Position numbers and translations under genes: made by a program. From an uncultured Phocaeicola sp. (GTDB lineage Bacteria > Bacteroidota > Bacteroidia > Bacteroidales > Bacteroidaceae): a stretch of DNA of 55,145 bases. The stretch's first letter is position 1. Each line of letters begins with the position of its first letter. Below the pieces are notes generated by a model. It ran no database searches and had not been told where the DNA came from. It saw only the letters and a program-made list of their open reading frames with translations. Positions 35,891 to 44,687 of this stretch are shown here, piece after piece. Location of the stretch: positions 1 through 55,145 of the forward strand of contig CANQSM010000010.1 in NCBI GenBank assembly GCA_947626525.1. The letters run 5' to 3'.

Positions 35891-36523
35891 ATGAGCGAAT
35901 TATTTTCGAAAAAGAATAAAGAGGTATTCTTCAATCCACTTGGCGTAAACAATCCCGTGACCGTGCAGGTGCTCGGAATCTGTTCGGCATTGGCTGTCAC
36001 GGCGCAGCTGGAACCGGCTATCGTAATGGGATTGTCGGTGACGGTCATTGTGGCATTTGCCAATGTTATCATTTCATTAATCCGTAACACGATTCCCAAC
36101 CGTATCCGTATTATTGTGCAGTTGGTGGTGGTCGCGGCGTTGGTTACGATAGTGAGCGAGATCCTGAAAGCATTTGCTTATGACGTAAGTGTACAGTTGT
36201 CGGTATATGTAGGTTTGATTATCACAAACTGTATCTTGATGGGACGTCTGGAAGCTTTTGCCATGCAAAACGGCCCGTGGGAGTCTTTCCTTGATGGTAT
36301 AGGAAATGGTCTGGGTTATGCGAAGATTTTAGTGATTGTGGCTTTTTTCCGCGAATTGCTGGGAGCGGGTACTCTTTTCGGATTCCGTATCATTCCTGAA
36401 GCCGCCTATGAAGCCGGATATATGAATAACGGCCTGATGCTGATGCCTCCTATGGCATTGGTTATTTGTGCTTGTATCATTTGGTATCAGCGTGCGCATA
36501 ACAAAGAACTGCAAGAAAAGTAA
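35891..36523 (+). CDS. nqrD: Na+-NQR subunit D
   Basis: 210 residues with six membrane segments. The sequence NPLGVNNPVTVQVLGICSALAVT and LIITNCILMGRLEAFAM are NqrD/RnfE hallmarks; the conserved cysteines in these half-repeats contribute to the membrane 2Fe-2S site shared with NqrE. It lies 20 bases after nqrC in the operon. Confidence 0.95.
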   Translation: MSELFSKKNKEVFFNPLGVNNPVTVQVLGICSALAVTAQLEPAIVMGLSVTVIVAFANVIISLIRNTIPNRIRIIVQLVVVAALVTIVSEILKAFAYDVSVQLSVYVGLIITNCILMGRLEAFAMQNGPWESFLDGIGNGLGYAKILVIVAFFRELLGAGTLFGFRIIPEAAYEAGYMNNGLMLMPPMALVICACIIWYQRAHNKELQEK

Positions 36524-36545
36524 TGAATCCTAAAAAGAACAGAAT

Positions 36546-37142
36546 ATGGAATATTTAAGTTTATTTGTAAAGTCCATCTTTGTGGACAATATGATATTTG
36601 CATTCTTTTTGGGAATGTGTTCTTACTTGGCCGTTTCGAAGAATGTGAAGACAGCATTGGGTTTAGGGATAGCCGTTACGTTTGTACTGGTTGTAACGGT
36701 GCCTGTAAACTATTTGCTTGAGAATTATGTACTGAAGGCGAATGCTTTGGTAGAAGGTGTTGATTTGAGCTTTTTGGCATTCATTCTGTTTATCGCTGTC
36801 ATTGCGGGTATCGTGCAGTTGGTAGAGATGGTTGTGGAACGTTTCACTCCCTCATTGTATGCCTCTTTGGGTATATTCCTTCCGCTGATTGCAGTAAACT
36901 GTGCCATCATGGGCGCGTCATTGTTTATGCAGCAGCGTCATTTCATTCATATCGGCGAAGCGGCTACGTATGCTTTCGGATCCGGTATAGGATGGTTGCT
37001 GGCTATCGTGGGCCTGGCTGCTATTCGTGAAAAAATGGCTTACTCGGATGTGCCGGCTCCATTGAAAGGGTTGGGCATAACATTTATAACCGTAGGTTTG
37101 ATGGCTATGGCGTTTATGTGTTTCTCTGGTTTGAAAATCTAA
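36546..37142 (+). CDS. nqrE: Na+-NQR subunit E
   Basis: 198 residues with six membrane segments. [20 protein letters not shown] and [15 protein letters not shown] are the paired half-repeats related to NqrD, with the cysteines for the shared iron-sulfur site. It is 22 bases after nqrD and 18 before nqrF. Confidence 0.95.
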   Translation: MEYLSLFVKSIFVDNMIFAFFLGMCSYLAVSKNVKTALGLGIAVTFVLVVTVPVNYLLENYVLKANALVEGVDLSFLAFILFIAVIAGIVQLVEMVVERFTPSLYASLGIFLPLIAVNCAIMGASLFMQQRHFIHIGEAATYAFGSGIGWLLAIVGLAAIREKMAYSDVPAPLKGLGITFITVGLMAMAFMCFSGLKI

Positions 37143-37160
37143 TAAGAAAGGAATAGAACA

Positions 37161-38432
37161 ATGGATATGAATTTAATATTAGCGAGCATTGGAGTATTCC
37201 TCGTAATTATTCTGCTGCTTGTGATAATCCTGTTGGTGGCTAAAGCGTATCTTACTCCTTCGGGAAAAGTGAAATTGACAATTAATGGCGATAACCGGTT
37301 GGAGGTGGAATCCGGTTCCACTCTTCTGAATACGTTGTCGGTAAATGGCATTTACTTGTCATCCGCATGTGGCGGTAAAGGCTCCTGCGGACAATGCAAA
37401 TGCCAGGTAGTAGAGGGCGGGGGAGAGATTCTACCTTCAGAAGTAAGTCATTTCAGCCGGAAACAGCAACAAGACCATTGGCGTTTGGGCTGTCAGGTGA
37501 AGGTGAAGAATGATATGGCCATTAAAGTACCTGAATCGGTGATGGGAGTGAAAGAGTGGGAATGCGAAGTGATTAGTAATAAGAATGTAGCTACTTTTAT
37601 CAAAGAGTTCATTGTGGCGCTGCCTGAAGGAGAACACATGGACTTTATTCCGGGAAGCTATGCGCAGATTAAGATTCCTGCTTATTCCATGGATTATAAT
37701 AAGGATATCGATAAGAGTCTGATTGGTGATGAATATCTGCCGTCATGGGAGAAATTCGGCTTATTCGGTTTGAAATGTAAGAATGACGAACCGACCATCC
37801 GTGCTTATTCAATGGCTAATTATCCGGCGGAAGGTGATCGCATCATGCTGACGGTACGTATCGCGACGCCTCCGTTCAAGCCGAAACCTCAGGTCGGATT
37901 CCAGGATGTGATGCCGGGTATCGCTTCCTCCTATATCTTTACGTTGAAACCGGGTGACAAGGTCTTGATGAGCGGACCTTATGGAGATTTCCATCCAATA
38001 TTCGATTCAAAACGCGAAATGATGTGGGTTGGTGGTGGTGCCGGTATGGCCCCGTTGCGTGCACAGATTATGCATATGACCAAAACGTTGCATACGACAG
38101 ATCGTAAGATGTCTTATTTCTATGGCGCCCGCGCTTTGAACGAAGTGTTTTATTTGGAAGATTTCCTGCAATTGGAAAAGGAATTCCCCAATTTCTCGTT
38201 CCATCTGGCTCTTGACCGTCCGGATCCTGCCGCGGATGCAGCCGGTGTGAAATATACTCCTGGATTTGTTCATCAGGTTATATATGAAACCTATCTGAAG
38301 AATCATGAGGCGCCGGAAGATATCGAATATTACATGTGCGGTCCTGGCCCGATGTCGAAAGCCGTAGTGAACATGCTTGACGGCCTGGGTGTGGAACCTG
38401 CAAGTATCATGTACGATAACTTCGGCGGATAA
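37161..38432 (+). CDS. nqrF: Na+-NQR subunit F (NADH dehydrogenase, 2Fe-2S, FAD)
   Basis: 423 residues. One N-terminal membrane helix, then a ferredoxin domain with 2Fe-2S cysteines 70, 76, 79 and 111 (CGGKGSCGQC and RLGC). A ferredoxin-reductase domain follows with RAYSMANYP (FAD) and GGGAGMAPLRAQI and YMCGPGPM (NADH). It takes electrons from NADH and passes them into the complex. It closes the operon; a terminator follows. Confidence 0.96.
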   Translation: MDMNLILASIGVFLVIILLLVIILLVAKAYLTPSGKVKLTINGDNRLEVESGSTLLNTLSVNGIYLSSACGGKGSCGQCKCQVVEGGGEILPSEVSHFSRKQQQDHWRLGCQVKVKNDMAIKVPESVMGVKEWECEVISNKNVATFIKEFIVALPEGEHMDFIPGSYAQIKIPAYSMDYNKDIDKSLIGDEYLPSWEKFGLFGLKCKNDEPTIRAYSMANYPAEGDRIMLTVRIATPPFKPKPQVGFQDVMPGIASSYIFTLKPGDKVLMSGPYGDFHPIFDSKREMMWVGGGAGMAPLRAQIMHMTKTLHTTDRKMSYFYGARALNEVFYLEDFLQLEKEFPNFSFHLALDRPDPAADAAGVKYTPGFVHQVIYETYLKNHEAPEDIEYYMCGPGPMSKAVVNMLDGLGVEPASIMYDNFGG

Positions 38433-38458
38433 CGGGCCGAACTTTAGTCTGAAACGAT

Positions 38459-38498
38459 AAAACGGATGGCTTTATGTGGAAGCAATCCGTTTTTTTGT
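38459..38498 (+). terminator. Rho-independent terminator of the nqr operon
   Basis: Arms AAAACGGAT (38459-38467) and ATCCGTTTT (38485-38493) enclose a 17-base loop, and a T run completes it. Confidence 0.8.
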
Positions 38499-38556
38499 TA
38501 ATTTTACTGCGTTTGAAGGACATAAGTAATATTGTGTAACATTGATGTTGATAGAT

Positions 38557-39867
38557 ATGGAAAAGATTCTCCGGAATCTGAATATAGAAGCGTTGAATCC
38601 CATGCAGGAGGCGGTATGGAAAGAAGATACGGATCATAAAGATTTGATTCTGCTTTCCCCTACGGGTTCAGGTAAGACCATTGCTTATCTGTTGCCTTTG
38701 CTTCGCAGGCTGGATTCATCGGTAAGAGGGGTGCAAGCCGTTATATTGGTTCCTTCCAGAGAACTGGCCTTACAGACAGAAGCTGTTTTCAAATCCATGG
38801 GAACGGATTACAGGATCATGAGTTGTTATGGAGGTCGTCCTGCTATGGAAGAGCACCGGACCATGAAAGGATTGCAGCCGGATGTGATTGTGGCTACCCC
38901 GGGTAGGATGAACGATCATCTTTCTAAGCGGAATTTTGACCCTTCCACTGTCAAGACGTTGGTCATCGATGAGTTTGACAAGTGTTTGGAATTCGGCTTT
39001 CATGATGAAATGTCTGCTGTGATTGCCCGATTGCCGGCATTGTCCAAACGGTATCTTTTGTCAGCGACGGATGCGGAAGAGATTCCGGAATTTACCGGAA
39101 TAGGAAGGGTTGTAAAACTGAATTTTCTGAGTCCGGAGGAAACACACTCCGGGCGTATCCATGTCTACAGGGTCGTGTCGCCGGAAAAAGACAAACTGGA
39201 AACATTGTATAAATTGCTTTGTACCTTAGGTAATCAGCCTACGATTATTTTTTGTAACCATCGCGAGTCGGTCGACCGTATTGGAAAGTATCTTTCCTCA
39301 AAAGGAATTTTTCATGAAATCTTTCATGGAGGTATGGAACAGGATCAACGGGAACGCGCGCTCTACAAGTTCAGGAACGGAAGTTGCCATATTTTTGTGT
39401 CTACGGATTTAGCTGCAAGAGGATTGGATATCCCGGAAACAGAAAATATCGTTCATTATCATTTGCCTGTGAACGAGGAAGGGTATATCCATCGCAATGG
39501 GCGGACGGCCCGGTGGCAAGCTGAAGGAAATTCCTTTTTGATCCTCCGTGAGGAGGAGCTCCTTCCGGCTTACTGTGGGACTCCTCAGGAATATATTCTG
39601 CCGGATAATCCTCCCAAGCCTTTGCCTCCGGTGTGGGTCACCTTATATATAGGAAAAGGCAAGAAAGATAAGCTGAATAAAATAGACATTGTCGGTTTCT
39701 TATATAAGAAAGGGAATCTTTCCAAGGATGATGTCGGAAAAGTGGATGTGAAGGACCATTATGCTTTGGTTGCTGTAAGAAGGAAGAAGCTAAGACAATT
39801 GTTGAATCTGATTCGGGGTGAAAAAATTAAGGGGATTAAGACTGTTATAGAGGAAGTAAAGGCCTGA
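38557..39867 (+). CDS. DEAD-box-type RNA helicase
   Basis: 436 residues. Motifs: Q-like LNPMQEAVW, Walker A SPTGSGKT, VPSRELALQTE, TPGRMNDHL, Walker B DEFD in place of DEAD, LSATDAEEI, STDLAARGLDIPE, and HRNGRTARWQAEG. A C-terminal 75-residue basic region resembles a DbpA-type RNA-binding domain. It probably remodels RNA or assists ribosome assembly in the cytoplasm. The DEFD variant is unusual for this family, but keeps both acidic residues. ATG 38545 is an alternative start. Confidence 0.87.
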   Translation: MEKILRNLNIEALNPMQEAVWKEDTDHKDLILLSPTGSGKTIAYLLPLLRRLDSSVRGVQAVILVPSRELALQTEAVFKSMGTDYRIMSCYGGRPAMEEHRTMKGLQPDVIVATPGRMNDHLSKRNFDPSTVKTLVIDEFDKCLEFGFHDEMSAVIARLPALSKRYLLSATDAEEIPEFTGIGRVVKLNFLSPEETHSGRIHVYRVVSPEKDKLETLYKLLCTLGNQPTIIFCNHRESVDRIGKYLSSKGIFHEIFHGGMEQDQRERALYKFRNGSCHIFVSTDLAARGLDIPETENIVHYHLPVNEEGYIHRNGRTARWQAEGNSFLILREEELLPAYCGTPQEYILPDNPPKPLPPVWVTLYIGKGKKDKLNKIDIVGFLYKKGNLSKDDVGKVDVKDHYALVAVRRKKLRQLLNLIRGEKIKGIKTVIEEVKA

Positions 39868-40040
39868 ATAGTGTCTTTTTGATACTTGTTCTGGGAAATA
39901 AAACAGAATAATAGTCTGATATGGACAAAATGTTATTTCATATTTGCTATCCGTACATTGCAAAAAGAAAGAATAAAAATCCATATGGAAGGAATTTTGC
40001 CTGAATGTAGGTACTTTCTTAAACTTTTATTTGAAATCCT

Positions 40041-40071
40041 TTTGAGGGGTGACTATTAATTCGTATTTTCG
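40041..40071 (+). promoter_or_regulatory. Promoter of serC-serA
   Basis: TTTG (40041-40044) and TATTTTCG (40064-40071) are 19 bases apart, the expected spacing for the Bacteroides -33/-7 pair, with one mismatch in the -7 box. The start site would be near 40078. Confidence 0.6.
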
Positions 40072-40119
40072 CCCTATCAAAATTAAAAACCATTATTGTA
40101 TAACCAAAACAAACATCAA

Positions 40120-41193
40120 ATGAAAAAGCATAATTTCAATGCCGGACCATCTATTTTACCCCGTGAGGTAATAGAACAAACAGCTCAAGCCGTGTTAAGC
40201 TTTGAGGATACAGGACTTTCTATTTTGGAAATCAGTCATCGTGCCAAATACTTTCAACCGGTAGTGGATGAAGCCGTAGCTTTGTTTAAAGAACTTCTCC
40301 ATATTCCGGAAGGATATTCGGTACTTTTCTTGGGTGGTGGTGCCAGCTTGGAATTTTGTATGGTTCCATACAATTTCCTTGAAAAAAAGGCTGCCTACTT
40401 GAATACGGGTACGTGGGCAAAGAAAGCGCTTAAAGAAGCCAAAAACTTTGGTGAAGTGGTGGAAGTAGCTTCGTCGGTTGACAGTAACTTTACTTATATT
40501 CCTAAAAATTATGTGATTCCGGCGGATGCGGATTATTTCCATTATACAAGTAACAACACAATATTCGGTACGGAAATCCGTGCTCCGTTTGTTGAATCTC
40601 CGGTACCGGTAGTTTGTGATATGTCTTCTGATATTTTCTCGCACCCGGTTGATGTAAGCAAGTATATTTGTATCTATGGCGGCGCGCAGAAAAATTTAGC
40701 TCCTGCGGGTCTTACTTTTGTGATTGTAAAGGATGAGGCTGTCGGTAAGGTTTCCCGTACGGTTCCTACCATGCTGAATTACCGGACGCATATTGATGGA
40801 GGATCCATGTTCAACACTCCTCCGGTATTGCCTATCTATTCCGCCTTGTTGAATCTTCGTTGGATTAAGAAGATGGGTGGTGTGGAAGTGATGGCTCAGC
40901 GTGCAAAGGAAAGAGCCGATTTGCTTTATGCCGAGATAGACCGTAACAAATTGTTTAGAGGTACTGTAACGGATAAGGAAGACCGTTCTTACATGAACAT
41001 TTGCTTTGTGATGAACGAAGAATATAAAGATTTGGAAGCTGAATTCTTGAAATTTGCGACAGACAAGGGCATGGTTGGCATCAAGGGCCACCGTTCTGTA
41101 GGAGGTTTCCGTGCTTCATGTTACAATGCGATGCCGCTTGAAAGTGTACAGGCTTTGGTTGATTGCATGCAGGAATTTGAAAAAGCTCATTAA
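40120..41193 (+). CDS. serC: Phosphoserine aminotransferase
   Basis: 357 residues. [16 protein letters not shown] is the family N-terminus; [11 protein letters not shown] holds the PLP-binding lysine; [18 protein letters not shown] is the family C-terminus. It converts 3-phosphohydroxypyruvate plus glutamate to phosphoserine plus 2-oxoglutarate. ATG 40120 gives the standard N-terminus. serA begins 12 bases downstream, so the two serine-pathway steps are cotranscribed. Confidence 0.96.
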   Translation: MKKHNFNAGPSILPREVIEQTAQAVLSFEDTGLSILEISHRAKYFQPVVDEAVALFKELLHIPEGYSVLFLGGGASLEFCMVPYNFLEKKAAYLNTGTWAKKALKEAKNFGEVVEVASSVDSNFTYIPKNYVIPADADYFHYTSNNTIFGTEIRAPFVESPVPVVCDMSSDIFSHPVDVSKYICIYGGAQKNLAPAGLTFVIVKDEAVGKVSRTVPTMLNYRTHIDGGSMFNTPPVLPIYSALLNLRWIKKMGGVEVMAQRAKERADLLYAEIDRNKLFRGTVTDKEDRSYMNICFVMNEEYKDLEAEFLKFATDKGMVGIKGHRSVGGFRASCYNAMPLESVQALVDCMQEFEKAH

Positions 41194-41205
41194 ATTCGAA
41201 AGATT

Positions 41206-42126
41206 ATGAAAGTTTTAGTAGCGACAGATAAACCGTTTGCCAAAGTAGCGGTAGACGGTATCCGTAAGGAGATGGAAGCTGCCGGTTATGAACTGGTGCT
41301 GCTTGAAAAATATGGTGAAAAGGCTAAATTGCTGGAAGCGGTAAAAGACGCGGACGCTATCATTATTCGCAGTGATATTGTCGATGCGGAAGTGTTGGAC
41401 GCAGCGAAGAAACTGAAAATTGTAGTACGTGCGGGAGCAGGATACGACAATGTGGATTTGGATGCGGCAACCGCCCGTCAGGTGTGCGTCATGAACACAC
41501 CTGGACAAAATTCCAATGCCGTAGCGGAACTGGCTTTCGGTTTGATGGTATATGCGGTTCGCAATCTGTATAATGGTACGTCAGGGACCGAATTGAAAGG
41601 GAAGAAACTGGGTATTCATGCCTATGGCAATGTCGGGCGTAATGTAGCCCGCATCGCGAAGGGATTTGGCATGGAAATTTTCGCGTATGATGCTTTCTGC
41701 CCGAAAGAAGTCATTGAAAAGGACGGTGTAAAGGCTGTGGATTCTGTAGAGGAACTTTATAAGACTTGTGATGTTGTTTCTCTGCATATTCCGGCTACGG
41801 CGGAGACTAAAAATTCCATTAATTATGCGTTGGTCAATCTGATGCCGAAAGGTGGCCTCTTGGTTAATACCGCGCGTAAGGAAGTCATCGATGAAGCTGG
41901 GTTAATCCGGTTGCTGGAAGAGAGAACCGACCTTAAATATATGACAGACATCATGCCTGCTGCCAATGAGGAATTTGCTTCCAAATTTGCCGGCCGTTAT
42001 TTCTCCACTCCTAAGAAGATGGGAGCTCAAACCGCTGAAGCGAATATCAATGCCGGCATTGCCGCTGCCAGACAGATTGTCGGTTTCTTGAAAGAAGGTT
42101 GCGAGAAATTTCGTGTGAATAAATAA
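41206..42126 (+). CDS. serA: D-3-phosphoglycerate dehydrogenase (short form)
   Basis: 306 residues. NAD-dependent 2-hydroxyacid dehydrogenase: VVRAGAGYDNVDLDAA, the dinucleotide-binding GIHAYGNVGRNVARIA, and LLVNTARKEVIDE. It lacks the C-terminal ACT domain of long SerA, so serine feedback by that route is absent. Its position after serC supports the reaction 3-phosphoglycerate to 3-phosphohydroxypyruvate. A related hydroxyacid dehydrogenase is the alternative. Confidence 0.9.
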   Translation: MKVLVATDKPFAKVAVDGIRKEMEAAGYELVLLEKYGEKAKLLEAVKDADAIIIRSDIVDAEVLDAAKKLKIVVRAGAGYDNVDLDAATARQVCVMNTPGQNSNAVAELAFGLMVYAVRNLYNGTSGTELKGKKLGIHAYGNVGRNVARIAKGFGMEIFAYDAFCPKEVIEKDGVKAVDSVEELYKTCDVVSLHIPATAETKNSINYALVNLMPKGGLLVNTARKEVIDEAGLIRLLEERTDLKYMTDIMPAANEEFASKFAGRYFSTPKKMGAQTAEANINAGIAAARQIVGFLKEGCEKFRVNK

Positions 42127-42134
42127 GTATGTCC

Positions 42135-42196
42135 GTTCACCACAAACTATGCGAGATACGGGGAATCTGTGCTATGGTTTGTGGTGAATTCTTTTT
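42135..42196 (+). terminator. Terminator or attenuator between serA and the DUF1015 gene
   Basis: Arms TTCACCACAAACTAT (42135-42149) and ATGGTTTGTGGTGAA (42173-42187/8) pair with one wobble, followed by TTCTTTTT. It lies 24 bases before the next start, so read-through is probably how the DUF1015 gene is expressed at a lower level. Confidence 0.75.
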
Positions 42197-42219
42197 ATAA
42201 CAGTCTAAACTTTAATACT

Positions 42220-43467
42220 ATGGCAATCATTAAACCATTTAAGGGCATTCGTCCTCCCCAGTCTTTGGTGGAAGAGGTGGAATCCCGTCCGTACGATGTG
42301 TTGAATTCCGAAGAAGCCCGTAAGGAGGCGGAAGGAAATGAAAAATCACTTTATCATATCATTAAGCCGGAAATTGATTTTCCTGTCGGAACCGATGAGC
42401 ATGACCCTCGTGTCTATGAAAAAGCGGCGGAAAACTTCCGGAAGTTCCAGGAGAAAAGATGGTTGGTACAAGATTCCGAAGAACATTATTATATTTATGC
42501 ACAGACCATGAATGGCAAGACACAGTATGGCTTGGTGGTATGCGCATACGTGGACGATTATTTGAACGGGGTGATTAAAAAGCATGAGTTGACGCGCCGG
42601 GATAAGGAAGAAGACCGTATGAAACATGTTCGGGTGAATGACGCGAATATAGAGCCTGTATTTTTCGCTTATCCGGACAATAAGGTTCTTGATACAATCG
42701 TAGCCAAATACACAGCCCAAAAGCCGGAGTATGATTTTATTGCTCCTATTGATGGATTCGGACATCAATTCTGGGTGATTGACAAGGCAGAAGATATAGC
42801 GACCATTACGAAAGCGTTTGCTGCCATGCCGGCTTTGTATATTGCCGACGGGCATCATCGTTCCGCTGCCGCTGCTTTGGTGGGTGCCGAAAAGGCCAAA
42901 CAGAATCCGCATCATCGTGGGGACGAGGAATACAATTATTTCATGGCGGTATGTTTCCCGGCAAACCAGCTGACAATCATTGATTATAATCGTGTGGTGA
43001 AAGATTTGAACGGTCTGTCACCTGTTCAGTTCCTGGATGCGTTGAAGGAAAACTTTATGGTAGAAGAAAAAGGAAACGATATTTATAAGCCCGGAAAGTT
43101 GCATAACTTCTCTCTTTATCTGGAAGGTAAGTGGTATAGCTTGACGGCAAAAGAAGGTACCTATGATGACAATGATCCGATTGGAGTGTTGGATGTGACG
43201 ATTTCTTCCAACCTGATTCTGGACAAGATACTGGGCATTAAGGACCTGCGTTCGGATAAACGTATTGACTTTGTCGGGGGAATCCGTGGATTGGGTGAAC
43301 TGAAGAAACGTGTGGACAGTGGTGAGATGAAAATGGCATTGGCTCTGTATCCCGTATCGATGAAGCAGCTGATGGATATTGCGGATAGTGGCAATATTAT
43401 GCCTCCTAAAACCACCTGGTTCGAACCAAAGCTTCGTTCAGGATTGGTTATTCACAAATTGAGCTGA
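42220..43467 (+). CDS. DUF1015 protein linked to serine synthesis
   Basis: 415 residues, full length. Family marks include FKGIRPPQSLVEEVESRPYDV at the start, EHYYIYAQTMNGKTQYGLV, and IADGHHRSAAAAL. Members often sit beside serA/serC; the biochemical role is not settled. ATG 42220 is chosen because the family begins MAIIKPFKGI and earlier in-frame starts fall within the terminator stem. Confidence 0.85.
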   Translation: MAIIKPFKGIRPPQSLVEEVESRPYDVLNSEEARKEAEGNEKSLYHIIKPEIDFPVGTDEHDPRVYEKAAENFRKFQEKRWLVQDSEEHYYIYAQTMNGKTQYGLVVCAYVDDYLNGVIKKHELTRRDKEEDRMKHVRVNDANIEPVFFAYPDNKVLDTIVAKYTAQKPEYDFIAPIDGFGHQFWVIDKAEDIATITKAFAAMPALYIADGHHRSAAAALVGAEKAKQNPHHRGDEEYNYFMAVCFPANQLTIIDYNRVVKDLNGLSPVQFLDALKENFMVEEKGNDIYKPGKLHNFSLYLEGKWYSLTAKEGTYDDNDPIGVLDVTISSNLILDKILGIKDLRSDKRIDFVGGIRGLGELKKRVDSGEMKMALALYPVSMKQLMDIADSGNIMPPKTTWFEPKLRSGLVIHKLS

Positions 43468-43502
43468 AAATATTTTTTATTTTGCATGTAAGCGAAGTGT
43501 AT

Positions 43503-43536
43503 CATCAACCTGCCCTTCTTTCTAGGCAGGTTGATG
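43503..43536. terminator. Inverted repeat after the DUF1015 gene
   Basis: Arms CATCAACCTGCC (43503-43514) and GGCAGGTTGATG (43525-43536) form a perfect 12-bp stem with a 10-base loop. No T run follows, but it marks the end of the serine operon. Confidence 0.75.
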
Positions 43537-43689
43537 TTGCGAATATGTGCACAGTCCGGCATTTTTAAATATAGTTATATATGTAAATTAGGTTATTATT
43601 CTAAAATATGATTTATATTATTTATTTACAATTGATTATGTCATTATTCATACTTATTAAATAGCAAATAATATCATATATAGTCTTTG

Positions 43690-43749
43690 CAGGTCATCTT
43701 CGCTCCGGAACTCGGCAAGTGGAACAACTTCGTCAAACCCAGCTACTGA
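43690..43749 (+). pseudogene. C-terminal gene remnant
   Basis: Nineteen codons and a TGA read QVIFAPELGKWNNFVKPSY. The stretch uses GC-rich codons unlike the AT-rich sequence before it, and an in-frame stop lies just upstream. It looks like the severed end of a gene, at the left edge of the efflux region. Its family is unknown. Confidence 0.45.
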
Positions 43750-43823
43750 TACAACTTATTTCTCGCATTACAATTGGCTTGTATTGCTTTTATTTCTACT
43801 TTTACGAGGCTTTTTATTCGTGT

Positions 43824-44687
43824 ATGAAAACAGAAAAAATCTCATTGCCGACAGTCAGTCTTTCCGATGGCGTGATGTTGCAATCGGTGACATCGGAAGG
43901 GCAGGTCGAAAAATATCTCCAACCCCATCGGATGGAACTGGGTTGTTTTTTAATCGTGAACAGCGGGAAAGCATGTATTTCCATCAATATGATGGAGTAT
44001 GATGTTATTCCGCATAGTATCGTCATTATTTTACCCAACAATATCATCCGAATCGTCGATTATACCGATGATTTCCGTTGCGAAATCATTGCCTTTTCGC
44101 CCCGTTTCGTACACGATATGGACTTAATTCGTCAGATTGTCTCGAATATGGAGACAATCTGTTCGAAACCGATGATTGTGCTTTCATCCGAGGAGATGCG
44201 TTTCGTTGATGAACTGCATTCCACATTCGCTCATATTTATAATCGAATACAGGAGCATACGGACAACAAAAAAATATTGCAAAACCTGCTGTTGTCGTTT
44301 TTTTATGGTATCTGTTCCATCTACGACAAACATCGCACGGAAGGCCGCGAAGCGAAACTCTCTCGTAAAGAGGAGATTGTTCGTAATTATCTTTCACTGG
44401 TTTTCAAACACTACGACAAAGAACGCACGGTAGCTTGGTATGCCGCCCGTCTTTGCATTACACCCACCTATCTGAATGCCGTGGTAAAGGTTGTACGAGG
44501 AATGACGGCATCGAAAGTCATCTCCGAGGCCATCGTCCTCTATGCAAAATCCAAGTTGAAATCCTCGACCGATACGGTGCAACAGATTGCCGACTCGCTT
44601 AACTTCCCGAATGCTTCGTTTTTCGCTAAATTCTTCAAACGCGAAGTGGGCATGTCTCCAACAGAGTTTCGCGAGCGGAATATTTAA
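43824..44687 (+). CDS. AraC-family transcriptional regulator
   Basis: 287 residues. The N-terminal half is a cupin-like sensor (IVNSGKACISINMMEYDVIPHSIVII). The C-terminal AraC domain (about 185-287) has two helix-turn-helix units, ending DTVQQIADSLNFPNASFFAK, FFKREVGMSPTEFRE. ATG 43824 gives the standard length; upstream open frame is poor in family-like sequence. The gene converges on the efflux operon and its TAA stop shares bases with the MFS stop in a TTAA. Likely regulates that operon. Confidence 0.9.
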   Translation: MKTEKISLPTVSLSDGVMLQSVTSEGQVEKYLQPHRMELGCFLIVNSGKACISINMMEYDVIPHSIVIILPNNIIRIVDYTDDFRCEIIAFSPRFVHDMDLIRQIVSNMETICSKPMIVLSSEEMRFVDELHSTFAHIYNRIQEHTDNKKILQNLLLSFFYGICSIYDKHRTEGREAKLSRKEEIVRNYLSLVFKHYDKERTVAWYAARLCITPTYLNAVVKVVRGMTASKVISEAIVLYAKSKLKSSTDTVQQIADSLNFPNASFFAKFFKREVGMSPTEFRERNI

